From Pygmaiobacter massiliensis (GTDB taxonomy: Bacteria; Bacillota; Clostridia; Oscillospirales; Ruminococcaceae), in the NCBI RefSeq assembly GCF_900199435.1, contig NZ_OAML01000003.1, positions 699,166 through 763,165 on the forward strand: a stretch of DNA of 64,000 nucleotides, written 5' to 3'. Position 1 is the stretch's first letter. Each line of letters opens with the position of its first letter. A program made the translations under genes and the position numbers. Positions 25,515-33,663 of the stretch are shown in pieces. The notes beneath the pieces were generated by a model. The model saw only the letters and a list, made by a program, of their open reading frames with translations. It had not been told where the DNA came from and ran no database searches.

Positions 25515-26276
25515 ATGGCAGATGTAACAGGTAAAGTTGTTCTTATCACCGGGGGCGGCAAAGGCATTGGATATGGCATTGCTACGGCTTTTGCAAAAGC
25601 CGGTGCGAAAATTGCAATCACCGGCCGCACGGTTGCAACGTTAGAGCACGCAAAGCAGGAGCTGGAGGAGAAATACGGCGCTGAGGTGCTGATGGTGCAG
25701 GGCGATGGCGGCGAAGAAGAAACCGTAAACAACATTGTAAAGCAGGTTGTCGACCATTTTGGCGGCCTGGACGTACTCATCAACAACGCAATGGCATCCA
25801 AATCCGGCACCAGCTTGATTGACCACACCAAGAAAGATTTTGACCTTGCCATGTATTCCGGTGTGTATGCTACCTTCTTTTATATGAAAGCAGCATTTCC
25901 TTATCTAAAAGAGAGCAAGGGCAGTGTGATTAATTTTGCCTCCAGCGCAGGGTTTTCCGGCAAGCCGGGACAAGCCAGCTATGCGGCCTCAAAAGAGGGC
26001 ATCCGCGGCCTTTCCCGCGTGGCGGCAACCGAGTGGGGCGAGTTTGGCATCAACGTAAACGTGGTTGCCCCGCTGGTTATGACCGAGCAGCTGGAAGCCT
26101 GGAGAAAACAGTTCCCGGACGTATATGAAAAAACGATTCAAAATATCCCGATGCAGCGTTTCGGCGATGCGGAAAAAGACATCGGCCGGGTATGCATTTT
26201 CCTCGCAAGTGAGGATGCAAAATACATCTCTGGTGAAACCATTGCTGTACAGGGTGGCACCGCACTGCGCCCATAA
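25515..26276 (+). CDS. SDR family oxidoreductase
   Basis: A 253-aa classical short-chain dehydrogenase. The cofactor motif TGGGKGIGYGIA (about residues 13-24), the NNA-type strand motif, the catalytic Ser (FASSAG) and YAASK (Tyr/Lys) are all present, and the C-terminal GETIAVQGGT is typical. It reduces or oxidises a carbonyl or alcohol with NAD(P)(H). Similarity is to the FabG and dienoyl-CoA reductase group, but no specific substrate can be named. The SD is AGAAGGGA. It is monocistronic between two terminators. Confidence 0.88.
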   Translation: MADVTGKVVLITGGGKGIGYGIATAFAKAGAKIAITGRTVATLEHAKQELEEKYGAEVLMVQGDGGEEETVNNIVKQVVDHFGGLDVLINNAMASKSGTSLIDHTKKDFDLAMYSGVYATFFYMKAAFPYLKESKGSVINFASSAGFSGKPGQASYAASKEGIRGLSRVAATEWGEFGINVNVVAPLVMTEQLEAWRKQFPDVYEKTIQNIPMQRFGDAEKDIGRVCIFLASEDAKYISGETIAVQGGTALRP

Positions 26277-26310
26277 AGCAGCAGAAAGTCTGTACGACCA
26301 AAGAAAAATA

Positions 26311-26355
26311 AAAACAGCGCCTCAATCGCTTTTGGCGGTTGGGGCGCTGTTTTTT
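26311..26355. terminator. Bidirectional terminator between the SDR and hflX
   Basis: AAAACAGCGCCTCAATCGC pairs imperfectly with GCGGTTGGGGCGCTGTTTTT. T runs lie on both strands for the convergent genes. Confidence 0.9.
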
Positions 26356-26428
26356 ACTTGTAAGAGATAAATGCAATATCGCTTATAGTGACAAATAGGC
26401 AGAGCGCCGCCTTACAGCGAACGCCGCA

Positions 26429-27067
26429 CTAAATCAGATAGGGCAGGAAAAGGTGCAGGCTGCGGCGGTCGGCCAGTGCTTTTACGTAAACACCGTCCTC
26501 GCGGTACTCTTCCGCAGAAATGCTGCCACCCGAACGCAGCTCTGAAAGCAGCGAGAGCTTATCGTAAGGCAGCAACAGCTCTACCGGGCGCACACGGTCA
26601 GCGAGCTTGTGGTCGAGAAACTCGAGCAGCTCGGCAATACCGTCGCCTGTTTCGGCAGAAACAGAAAGCCCATCTGCAGGGGCAAGGTGCAGTTTATCGC
26701 ATTTGTTGTAAACTACCATTGCGTCGTTTTCGTCTGCGCCAATTTCGTGCAGCACTTCATCGGTAACACGAAGCTGTTCTTCCCGCAGCGGGTCAGAAGC
26801 ATCCGCTACCTTAAGAATAATGTCAGCATATTTGGCCTCTTCCAAAGTGGATTTAAAAGCCTCTACCAAGCTATGAGGCAAACGGCTGACAAAGCCGACC
26901 GTATCTACAAAAACCACGTTTTGCCCACTAGGCAATGTCATTTTACGAGCGGTGGGGTCCAGTGTTGCAAACAGCATATCTTTGCTTTCTACCTCGGCAC
27001 CGCAAATGCGGTTGAGCAGGCTGCTTTTACCCACGTTGGTATAGCCGACAAGGGCAATCACCGGCAC
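26429..27067 (-). CDS. hflX: GTPase HflX, 3' part (GTPase and C-terminal domains; gene interrupted)
   Basis: This segment encodes the HflX GTP-binding domain with all G motifs: GYTNVGKSS (G1), DTVGFVSRLPHSLVEAFKST (G3 region), NKCD (G4) and SAETG (G5). The C-terminal domain follows. HflX splits stalled ribosomes and associates with the large subunit. The annotated GTG start at 27067 has no proper SD. The frame stays open upstream to a TAA near 27143-27145 and encodes ETEIEQPRNQPRRSR..NAVPV, which matches the normal HflX linker. It is separated from its 5' part by a 154-bp AT-rich interruption, so full-length HflX cannot be made by normal translation. Confidence 0.85.
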   Translation of the reverse strand: MPVIALVGYTNVGKSSLLNRICGAEVESKDMLFATLDPTARKMTLPSGQNVVFVDTVGFVSRLPHSLVEAFKSTLEEAKYADIILKVADASDPLREEQLRVTDEVLHEIGADENDAMVVYNKCDKLHLAPADGLSVSAETGDGIAELLEFLDHKLADRVRPVELLLPYDKLSLLSELRSGGSISAEEYREDGVYVKALADRRSLHLFLPYLI

Positions 27068-27130
27068 CGCGTTACGGCTGCGGCTGCGGCGGGGTTGGTT
27101 GCGGGGCTGCTCAATCTCGGTTTCTTTTAC

Positions 27131-27284
27131 ACTACTTCTTGTTTATAAGTAAAAAGGGAAACAGGAAGATGCTTTTTTTTTCATCTTTTTTTTAATTTTT
27201 AGATGGGGTCCAACACACATTAGTCCCCTTGTTTTTTAAAATCTTTTTTTTCATCAAGTGGAATATAATCCTCGGGTGGACTAA
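27131..27284 (-). other. AT-rich sequence interrupting hflX
   Basis: About 154 bp with long A/T homopolymers replaces the part of hflX that normally encodes the ARRGAGET-to-linker region. It contains a 9-bp inverted repeat (CATTAGTCC at 27218-27226 and GGACTAATG at 27278-27286) and, on the minus strand, an AAGATG/CATCTT hairpin with an A9 loop. Composition is quite unlike the GC-rich flanks. It could be a small non-autonomous insertion, an indel with loss of about 100 bp, or an assembly join. Confidence 0.6.
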
Positions 27285-27749
27285 TGCACCGCCGCCGCCC
27301 GCGCCACCGCCGCCCTGTCGGGAGAGCGAAGCGCCAAGCCCGGAAAGCCGGGGCAGACGATATTGCAACGTGGCAAGCTCGGTTTGCAGTTTACCTTCGT
27401 TTGTAACAGCACGCGCTGCAAAAATATCAAGAATCAGCAGCGTACGGTCCAAGACAGGCAATTCCAATGCTTTTTCAAGGTTCTTAATCTGGGTACCGGT
27501 CAGCTCATCGTCGAAAATGCAGTACTCTACCTCATTGGTTTCGCAAAGGGTACGGGCATCAGCAAGCCTGCCCTCACCAAGATAGAGTGCAGTGTCGGGC
27601 GCATCGCGTTTTTGGGTGATCTCCAGCACCACCTCCATCTCTGCGCTTTCAGCAAGTGCGCGCAGCTCGCCAAGGCTGCGTTCCAGGTCCCATTTTCCGC
27701 AGTCGGCAGCAAAAAGTGCCACGCGGGTTAAAATTTTATCTTCAGTCAT
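27192..27749 (-). CDS. hflX: GTPase HflX, 5' part (N-terminal domain; gene interrupted)
   Basis: The segment starts at ATG 27749 (AAAGGA 8 nt upstream). It encodes the HflX N-terminal domain: YLGEGRLADARTLCE, VEYCIFDDELTG, LDRTLLILDIFAARA, LQTELATLQYRLPRL and SRQGGGGAGGGGA. After that glycine-rich motif the family continues ARRGAGET. Here it runs into an unrelated AT-rich sequence (about 30 foreign residues) and a TAA at 27192-27194. The GTPase domain lies downstream in another open segment. It is adjacent to a GNAT gene with an 11-bp gap and likely cotranscribed with it. Confidence 0.85.
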   Translation of the reverse strand: MTEDKILTRVALFAADCGKWDLERSLGELRALAESAEMEVVLEITQKRDAPDTALYLGEGRLADARTLCETNEVEYCIFDDELTGTQIKNLEKALELPVLDRTLLILDIFAARAVTNEGKLQTELATLQYRLPRLSGLGASLSRQGGGGAGGGGALVHPRIIFHLMKKKILKNKGTNVCWTPSKN

Positions 27750-27760
27750 ATAAAATCCTT

Positions 27761-28336
27761 TCAGTGGGAGCAAACCGCTCCCGGGTTTTGATTTGCATAC
27801 AGAGGATTTTGAAGCAGGTAGCATCTGCACACGAATTCGCGTTTATGGTCAAAGCTTTTGCAGCGTGCATCGTGATCATAAACAAAACCGGCGTGTTCCA
27901 TCACCCGGCCACTGGCAAGGTTGGGTGCCTCGTGTCGGCAGTAAAGCTGCGGCAGCCCCAAGGCGCCAAAAGCAAACTCGACCACTGCGCAAAGCGCCTC
28001 GGTTGCATAGCCTTGGTGCCAGTAGGCTCGGCCGAGCGCATAGCCCGGCTCATAGCCGCCGCTTTTTGCCAGCAGCGAAATGCTGCCAATCAGCGTTCCG
28101 CTCTCTTTTAAAGTAATGGCCCAATTATAGTAATCCGGCTCTTCGTCATAGGCAAAACACCAGCCCCGCAAAATGTTTGCGGTCTCGGCGGGAGAAGCAT
28201 GGGGAGGCCAGCGCAAATAACGCGTCACTTCCGGGTCAGCCGCCCAGGTTTGATACATGGTATCTGCATCTTCCGGCACAAACCGGCGCAGCAAAAGCCG
28301 CCGGGTTGTCAGTGCCACGGTGCCGCAGTTATTCAT
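27761..28336 (-). CDS. GNAT family N-acetyltransferase (RimJ/RimL-like)
   Basis: This 191-aa acyltransferase has the family start TRRLLLRRFVPEDADTMYQTW, a central WAITLKESGTLIGSISL and the acetyl-CoA loop GYALGRAYWHQGYATEAL (about 105-122). C-terminal features are ASGRVMEHAGF. It transfers acetyl from acetyl-CoA to an amine, perhaps a ribosomal-protein N-terminus or small molecule; the substrate is unknown. The nearest SD (AAAGGAG) is 16 nt from the ATG, unusually far. It lies just upstream of hflX on the same strand. Confidence 0.85.
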   Translation of the reverse strand: MNNCGTVALTTRRLLLRRFVPEDADTMYQTWAADPEVTRYLRWPPHASPAETANILRGWCFAYDEEPDYYNWAITLKESGTLIGSISLLAKSGGYEPGYALGRAYWHQGYATEALCAVVEFAFGALGLPQLYCRHEAPNLASGRVMEHAGFVYDHDARCKSFDHKREFVCRCYLLQNPLYANQNPGAVCSH

Positions 28337-28454
28337 TGCGCATTTTCACTCTCTCCTTTATTACAATGTAGAGATATTATATCTTTTTCATCCCTGTTAT
28401 ACAAGTAGACGCAAAAAGAGAGCAGTGTTTTTTGCCCCTGCGGTTTACCTGCGC

Positions 28455-28471
28455 TTTACAAAAGACATACA
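28455..28471 (+). promoter_or_regulatory. Candidate Pho box upstream of pstS
   Basis: TTTACA (28455-28460) and CATACA (28466-28471) are spaced 11 bp apart, the phasing expected for PhoP/PhoB direct repeats, and lie just upstream of the pstS promoter. Confidence 0.45.
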
Positions 28472-28484
28472 AAATCGCGATATT

Positions 28485-28514
28485 TTGACATGAATAAGTC
28501 TGGTAAACTAAAAT
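28485..28514 (+). promoter_or_regulatory. Promoter of the pst operon
   Basis: Consensus TTGACA (28485-28490) and TAAAAT (28509-28514) with an 18-bp spacer, 70 bp before the pstS start. Confidence 0.6.
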
Positions 28515-28583
28515 CGTACCTCAGAAACACGTTAGATAAGCCGCACGATGCGGTTCTGATTACGAAAGGAAAAGGGACAAAAT

Positions 28584-29438
28584 ATGAAAAAACTGATTGC
28601 TATCGTACTTACCGCTGCAATGGCAGCGACACTTTTGGCAGGCTGCGGCGGCGCCGCATCTTCTTCTGCACCGTCTGCTGGCAGCTCTGCAGCTGGGCAG
28701 GCTGCACTTTCCGGCAAGGTTGCAACCAACGGTTCCACTTCGATGGAAAAGGTCATCGGCGCATTGGCTGAGGCTTTTATGATGGAAAACGGCGGCGTCG
28801 ATGTCACCTATGACCCGACCGGCTCCGGCGCAGGCATCACCGCAGCAACCGAAGGCACCGCAGACATCGGCCTTTCCTCTCGTGGGCTGAAAGACAGTGA
28901 AACCGGCCTGACCGCCATCACCGTTGCACTGGACGGCATTGCTATCATCGTCAACAACAACAATCCCATTGCAGACCTCACGGTAGAGCAGATTAAAGGC
29001 CTGGCAAATGGCGAAGTGACCAACTGGAAAGAGGTTGGCGGCAAAGATGCGCCGGTCGTTATGATTGGCCGTGAGGCCGGCAGCGGCACCCGCGACGGTT
29101 TCGAGTCCATCATTGACGTAAAGGATTCTTGCAAATATGCACAGGAGCTGACCGCTACTGGTGCTATAATCGCAGCGGTGGCAGCAAACGAAAATGCCAT
29201 CGGCTACGCCAGCCTCTCTGCTGTAGACGACACCGTCAAAGCCATCACCGTAGAGGGTGTAGAAGCTAGTGAGACCACCGTGCAGGACGGCAGCTACAAA
29301 GTGCAGCGCCCCTTCAACTTTGTGGTCAAAGAGGGTGCCGAGCAGAGCGCGGCTGTCAAAGCTTTCATCGAGTTTGCTGAAAGCAAAGAGGCTGCCGACA
29401 TCATCATTGCAGCAGGCGCAGTACCCCTTGCAAAATAA
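28584..29438 (+). CDS. pstS: Phosphate ABC transporter substrate-binding lipoprotein PstS
   Basis: This 284-aa lipoprotein has a signal peptide ending in the lipobox LLAGC (Cys21), then a Ser/Ala-rich linker (about 22-42). The phosphate-binding domain carries NGSTSMEKV, the DPTGSGAGI loop, DIGLSSR and GREAGSGTRDGFE, which form the phosphate-binding loops. It captures phosphate outside the membrane for PstCAB. SD AAGGGA lies 7 nt upstream. It is first in a pstSCAB-phoU-phoB-phoR block. Confidence 0.97.
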   Translation: MKKLIAIVLTAAMAATLLAGCGGAASSSAPSAGSSAAGQAALSGKVATNGSTSMEKVIGALAEAFMMENGGVDVTYDPTGSGAGITAATEGTADIGLSSRGLKDSETGLTAITVALDGIAIIVNNNNPIADLTVEQIKGLANGEVTNWKEVGGKDAPVVMIGREAGSGTRDGFESIIDVKDSCKYAQELTATGAIIAAVAANENAIGYASLSAVDDTVKAITVEGVEASETTVQDGSYKVQRPFNFVVKEGAEQSAAVKAFIEFAESKEAADIIIAAGAVPLAK

Positions 29439-29458
29439 AAAATAAAAATGTGCAGCAT

Positions 29459-29482
29459 ACCCCGGCGGTTTCCGCCGGGGCC
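29459..29482 (+). other. Intercistronic hairpin between pstS and pstC
   Basis: A 9-bp GC stem (CCCCGGCGG with CCGCCGGGG) with a short loop and no T run. Its position suggests mRNA processing or protection of the pstS message. Confidence 0.55.
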
Positions 29483-29516
29483 TTGCCGCCCCATTTACCG
29501 AGTGAGGTAGGATCGA

Positions 29517-30386
29517 ATGAAAATTAAAACGGTCACTGAAAAGGTGATGAACACCGTGTTTTTTGCGTGTGGCATCGTTGCTATCGCCTGCGTTGTCATC
29601 ATCACCGGCTATATGCTTTATGCCGGTCTTCCGGCCATCTTTAAAATCGGCCCGGCCAAATTTCTGTTCGGCACCGAGTGGGCTTCTACTGCGGCTGAGC
29701 CGAAATTTGGTATTTTGCCGTTTATACTTACTTCGGTATACGGCACGGCAGGGGCTACCCTCATCGGCGTGCCCATCGGCCTGCTCACCGCCGTCTTTCT
29801 TTCTAAAGTAGCCCCGAAAAAGCTGGCCAATGCCGTACGTCCCGCGGTAGAGCTGCTTGCGGGTATCCCCTCGGTGGTTTACGGCTTGATTGGTATGATG
29901 GTGTTGGTGCCTTTTGTGGCAAAAACTTTTAACTTAGCCAATGGCACCAGTCTGTTTGCTGCTATCCTCGTGCTTGCAGTTATGATTCTGCCCTCCATCA
30001 TCAACGTCTCGGAAACGGCGCTGAATGCTGTGCCGCCCGAATATGAAGAGGCGAGCCTTGCCCTTGGCGCGACCAAGATGGAAACCATCTTTAAAGTCAG
30101 TATCCCCGCAGCCAAAAGCGGCATTGCGGCAGGTGTTGTGCTTGGCATTGGCCGCGCTATTGGTGAAGCAATGGCAGTTATGATGGTAGCTGGCAACGTG
30201 GCAAATATGCCGGAACTGTTTACCAGCGTCACCTTCCTGACCACGGCGGTGTCCAAGGAGATGAGCTACTCGGCAGGGCTGCAGCGTGAGGCACTGTTCT
30301 CGATTGCACTGGTGCTGTTCTGCTTCATTATGTTGATTAATTTCCTTTTGAATGCATTGCTGAAACATAAAAAGGGGGGACGCTGA
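29517..30386 (+). CDS. pstC: Phosphate ABC transporter permease PstC
   Basis: A 289-aa inner-membrane permease with six predicted membrane segments and the permease signature EYEEASLALGATKMETIFKV (about 175-194), which contacts PstB. VEMLAGIPSVVYG-like residues (here VELLAGIPSVVYGLIG) are typical of PstC/PstA. It pairs with PstA 1 bp downstream. It follows pstS by 78 bp with a small GC-rich hairpin (CCCCGGCGG/CCGCCGGGG, 29460-29480) that may uncouple PstS abundance from the membrane subunits. Confidence 0.96.
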   Translation: MKIKTVTEKVMNTVFFACGIVAIACVVIITGYMLYAGLPAIFKIGPAKFLFGTEWASTAAEPKFGILPFILTSVYGTAGATLIGVPIGLLTAVFLSKVAPKKLANAVRPAVELLAGIPSVVYGLIGMMVLVPFVAKTFNLANGTSLFAAILVLAVMILPSIINVSETALNAVPPEYEEASLALGATKMETIFKVSIPAAKSGIAAGVVLGIGRAIGEAMAVMMVAGNVANMPELFTSVTFLTTAVSKEMSYSAGLQREALFSIALVLFCFIMLINFLLNALLKHKKGGR

Positions 30387-30387
30387 T

Positions 30388-31242
30388 ATGCTGCAAAACG
30401 ACCGGAGTCCCAGACGTCGGCTTCGTGATAATCTGCTGCGCGGTGCCATTTGCGTGGCCGCGGCGACCACGGTGCTGCTGCTGGTCAGTCTGATTGGTTA
30501 CATCTTTATGCGTGGGTTGCCCTATATCAGCTGGGAGCTGCTTTCCACCTCACCCAGCGCACTGCGCGGCACCATCGGCATTCTGCCCAATATTCTGAAT
30601 ACCTTTTACATGATTTTACTCGCGCTGATTATCGTACTACCCCTTGGCATCGGCGCAGCGGTTTATCTCAATGAATATGCCACCAACCGCCGCTTTGTTG
30701 CCATTATCGAGTTTGCAACAGAAACCTTGGCAGGCATTCCATCTATCATCTACGGCTTGTTTGGTATGTTGTTTTTCTGCCAGTTCCTCGGGTTGCAGGT
30801 TTCACTGCGCTCCGGTGCGCTTACATTGGTTATCATGATTTTACCCACCATCATCCGCACCACGCAGGAATCGCTGAAAACCGTGCCCGAAAGTTACCGT
30901 GAAGGCGCGCTGGGCCTCGGCGCTACCAAGTGGACGATGATTCGCACCATTATCCTACCCTCCAGCTTGGACGGCATTGTGACCGGCTGTATTCTTGCAA
31001 TCGGCCGCATCGTGGGCGAATCCGCAGCACTGATTTTCACTGCCGGCATCGGTGCAGTTATTGCGGGGAACATCTTCCAGGCGATGAGCCGCAGCGGTGG
31101 CACCCTTTCGGTGGCCCTGTATGTGTACGTGTTCGAGCGCGGCAAATTCGATGTCGGTTTTGCAATTGCATCCATTTTGATGCTGCTTGTGTTTGGCATC
31201 AACCTGCTTGCCAAATTTGCGAAAAGACGGCTTTCCCGCTAA
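30388..31242 (+). CDS. pstA: Phosphate ABC transporter permease PstA
   Basis: A 284-aa membrane permease with six segments. FATETLAGIPSIIYGLFGMLF and the coupling loop SYREGALGLGATKWTMIRTI (about 170-189) are characteristic. It begins 1 bp after the pstC stop codon, indicating translational coupling, with GGGGGGA as SD. Confidence 0.96.
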   Translation: MLQNDRSPRRRLRDNLLRGAICVAAATTVLLLVSLIGYIFMRGLPYISWELLSTSPSALRGTIGILPNILNTFYMILLALIIVLPLGIGAAVYLNEYATNRRFVAIIEFATETLAGIPSIIYGLFGMLFFCQFLGLQVSLRSGALTLVIMILPTIIRTTQESLKTVPESYREGALGLGATKWTMIRTIILPSSLDGIVTGCILAIGRIVGESAALIFTAGIGAVIAGNIFQAMSRSGGTLSVALYVYVFERGKFDVGFAIASILMLLVFGINLLAKFAKRRLSR

Positions 31243-31307
31243 AAGAAATTCCTACATTTTGCTGCGCGCAAAAGTAAGCGCAGAATCGGAAAGGACTTAG
31301 AATAGCT

Positions 31308-32063
31308 ATGAAACCTATCATTACCAGCAAGGACCTTGTATTGTATTACGATACGTTTAAGGCACTGCGCGGCATCAGCATGGAAATTCCGGAAAAGCAG
31401 ATTACTGCTTTTATCGGCCCTTCTGGCTGCGGCAAATCTACCTTTTTGAAAACGCTCAACCGCATGAACGACCTTGTGCCGGGTGTGCGGGTGGAAGGTG
31501 AGGTGCTTTTTCGCGATGAAGATATCTTTGCGCCCAGCGTGGACGTAACGACCCTGCGTAGAAAAATCGGCATGGTGTTTCAAAAACCGAACCCTTTCCC
31601 GATGAGCATCTATGACAACATTGCTTATGGCCCACGTTTGCACGGCACGCACAGCCGCGCAGAGCTGAATGAGCTGGTCGAAACTTCTCTGAAAGGCGCA
31701 GGCCTGTGGGATGAGGTGAAAGACCGGCTGAAAAAAAGTGCGCTTGGGCTTTCTGGTGGGCAGCAGCAGCGCCTTTGCATTGCGCGCGCTTTGGCAGTGC
31801 AGCCCGATGTGCTGCTGATGGACGAACCGACCAGCGCACTGGACCCGGCGTCGACTATGCGCATCGAAGAGCTGATGGCAACACTGCGCGAACAGTACAC
31901 GGTTGTCATCGTTACGCACAATATGCAGCAGGCTACCCGCATCAGCGATAAATGCGCTTTCTTTTTGCTGGGCGAAATGATTGAATTCGGCGATACCGAG
32001 CAGGTTTTCAGCATGCCGAAGGATAAACGCACCGAAGATTACATCACTGGACGTTTTGGCTAA
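31308..32063 (+). CDS. pstB: Phosphate ABC transporter ATP-binding protein PstB
   Basis: A 251-aa ABC ATPase with Walker [10 protein letters not shown] (about residues 34-42), [12 protein letters not shown] (PstB-specific Q-loop region), signature LSGGQQQR, Walker [13 protein letters not shown] and switch His in VTHNMQQ. It energises PstCA. A 65-bp gap separates it from pstA, with AAAGGA upstream. Confidence 0.97.
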   Translation: MKPIITSKDLVLYYDTFKALRGISMEIPEKQITAFIGPSGCGKSTFLKTLNRMNDLVPGVRVEGEVLFRDEDIFAPSVDVTTLRRKIGMVFQKPNPFPMSIYDNIAYGPRLHGTHSRAELNELVETSLKGAGLWDEVKDRLKKSALGLSGGQQQRLCIARALAVQPDVLLMDEPTSALDPASTMRIEELMATLREQYTVVIVTHNMQQATRISDKCAFFLLGEMIEFGDTEQVFSMPKDKRTEDYITGRFG

Positions 32064-32134
32064 GCGGTATTTGACAAAATAATTCTGTTTACCGCGGCCA
32101 CCGCTTTCCTTATCCGTTTTCTTGTTTTATAATA

Positions 32135-32143
32135 TGCTATAAT
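32135..32143 (+). promoter_or_regulatory. Extended -10 promoter upstream of phoU
   Basis: TGCTATAAT matches the extended -10 consensus. No clear -35 is seen. It would allow phoU-phoBR expression independent of pstS. Confidence 0.45.
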
Positions 32144-32166
32144 GACGAAAGAGAGTGTGACCTATT

Positions 32167-32820
32167 TTGGCAGCAAGATTTTCGTTTGACGCAGAGCTTT
32201 CTGCGCTTTCTGCAAGCCTGCTTCGTATGAGCAGCCTTGCCACTGAAGCAATCGCCAGCGCGATTACCGCTTTTGAGCAGCACGACACCGCCCGTGCCGA
32301 AGCCGTAATTAAAGGCGATGCGCGCCTCAACGAATTGGAGCGTGAGATTGAGCACCAGTGCATGACCCTTTTGCTGCGCCAGCAGCCGGTCGCACGTGAC
32401 CTGCGTATTATCTCTACTGCGATGAAGATGATTACCGATATTGAGCGCATTGGCGATGCCGCAGCAGATATTGCAGAGATCAGCCGCCATATTGTGCGGG
32501 ATATCCCTGCCGTGCTGCCGGATATCCGTGCAATGGCAGAAGAGGCACAGTCAATGGTGTGCGATGCGGTGGAAGCATTTACACTGGCTGATGTTGCCGC
32601 TGCGAAAAAAATCATCGCGCGGGACGACATCGTAGACGATGCCTTTAACAATATCAAAAAACGCCTCGTCAGCGTGCTGACAGAGGATAGCTCGATGGCG
32701 GACACCGCAATTGACTACCTGATGGTCATCAAATATCTTGAGCGCCTGGGTGACCATGCGGTAAACGTCTGCGAGTGGACAGAATACTATAAAACCGGCG
32801 TGCATCATACCGGCAACTAA
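32167..32820 (+). CDS. phoU: Phosphate signalling complex protein PhoU
   Basis: A 217-aa all-helical protein of two PhoU repeats. RIISTAMKMITDIERIGDAAADIAEI (about 80-105) and YLMVIKYLERLGDHAVNVCEW (about 182-202) contain the conserved E-R-x-GD metal-cluster motifs. It links Pst transporter state to the PhoR kinase, repressing the Pho response when phosphate is plentiful. The start is TTG, with GAGAG upstream. It is followed by the two-component genes. Confidence 0.95.
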   Translation: MAARFSFDAELSALSASLLRMSSLATEAIASAITAFEQHDTARAEAVIKGDARLNELEREIEHQCMTLLLRQQPVARDLRIISTAMKMITDIERIGDAAADIAEISRHIVRDIPAVLPDIRAMAEEAQSMVCDAVEAFTLADVAAAKKIIARDDIVDDAFNNIKKRLVSVLTEDSSMADTAIDYLMVIKYLERLGDHAVNVCEWTEYYKTGVHHTGN

Positions 32821-32877
32821 TCAATCAGCCGGCACACCGGCAGAAAAAACCATTCCGGAAAGGAAGAGTGCGACAAC

Positions 32878-33573
32878 ATGGCAAAACGCATCTGCGTAGT
32901 GGAGGACGACGAAAGCATTCGAGCACTGCTTTTGGCAGCACTTTCGGCAGAAGGGTACCAGGTAAACGGGTATTCTTCGGCAGAAGAGGCGCTGGCAGCG
33001 CTTTCAGAGCTGCGCCCCGACTTGATTTTGTTCGACATTATGCTGGAGGGCATGGACGGCGTGACCGCGCTGAAACTGGTGCGCCGCAACCCGGTTTTTT
33101 CTGCAACCAAAGTGATTTTACTCACTGCAAAAGATACTGAAACCGATAAGGTCACCGGCCTCGACGCAGGCGCGGACGATTATGTTACCAAGCCGTTCAG
33201 CGTACTGGAGCTTTCTGCGCGGGTGCGCGCTGCTTTGCGCGGCACTGCCCCGGTGCAACCGGAAGTACAGAGATTCGGCCCGCTGACCATTGACATGAAA
33301 ACACGGGAAGTTCAGCTTTCCGGCGAGCCGGTCGAGCTGACCTATAAAGAGTTTGAACTTTTAAAAATGCTGGTCCAGAATGCGGACCGTGTGCTGCCCC
33401 GCGAAGAGCTGCTGCAATCTGTATGGGGATACGATTACATCGGCGAAACGCGCACTTTGGATATGCACATTGGCACCCTGCGCGGCAAGCTGGGGGACAC
33501 TGCGTCAGATTCGCAGTTTATCCGCACTGTGCGCGGCGTCGGCTACCGTTTTATTGGACAACAGCCGCAATAA
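32878..33573 (+). CDS. phoB: Phosphate-type response regulator (OmpR/PhoB family)
   Basis: A 231-aa regulator. The receiver domain (about 1-118) has the acidic pocket VEDDES, the phosphorylated Asp in LILFDIMLEG, and the switch residues LTAKD and TKPF. The winged-helix DNA-binding domain (about 130-228) ends with DMHIGTLRGKLG and IRTVRGVGYRF. Placement after pstSCAB-phoU and before a PhoR-like kinase supports control of the Pho regulon. A GCCGG/CCGGC hairpin and GGAAAGGA precede it. Confidence 0.92.
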   Translation: MAKRICVVEDDESIRALLLAALSAEGYQVNGYSSAEEALAALSELRPDLILFDIMLEGMDGVTALKLVRRNPVFSATKVILLTAKDTETDKVTGLDAGADDYVTKPFSVLELSARVRAALRGTAPVQPEVQRFGPLTIDMKTREVQLSGEPVELTYKEFELLKMLVQNADRVLPREELLQSVWGYDYIGETRTLDMHIGTLRGKLGDTASDSQFIRTVRGVGYRFIGQQPQ

Positions 33574-33663
33574 TAACCTGCCGGAGGAACTGAAGCGGCG
33601 CTGCATGGTTTGGCAGCGCGTTCAGCAGGCCCGGTCAGCTCCCAGAAAGGAAGGGGCATCCCC

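Noticed and set aside
27131-27284. Group I/II intron or insertion sequence in hflX
   Set aside because: At about 154 bp it is far too short for an intron or transposase-encoding element and shows no intron core or target duplication I can see.
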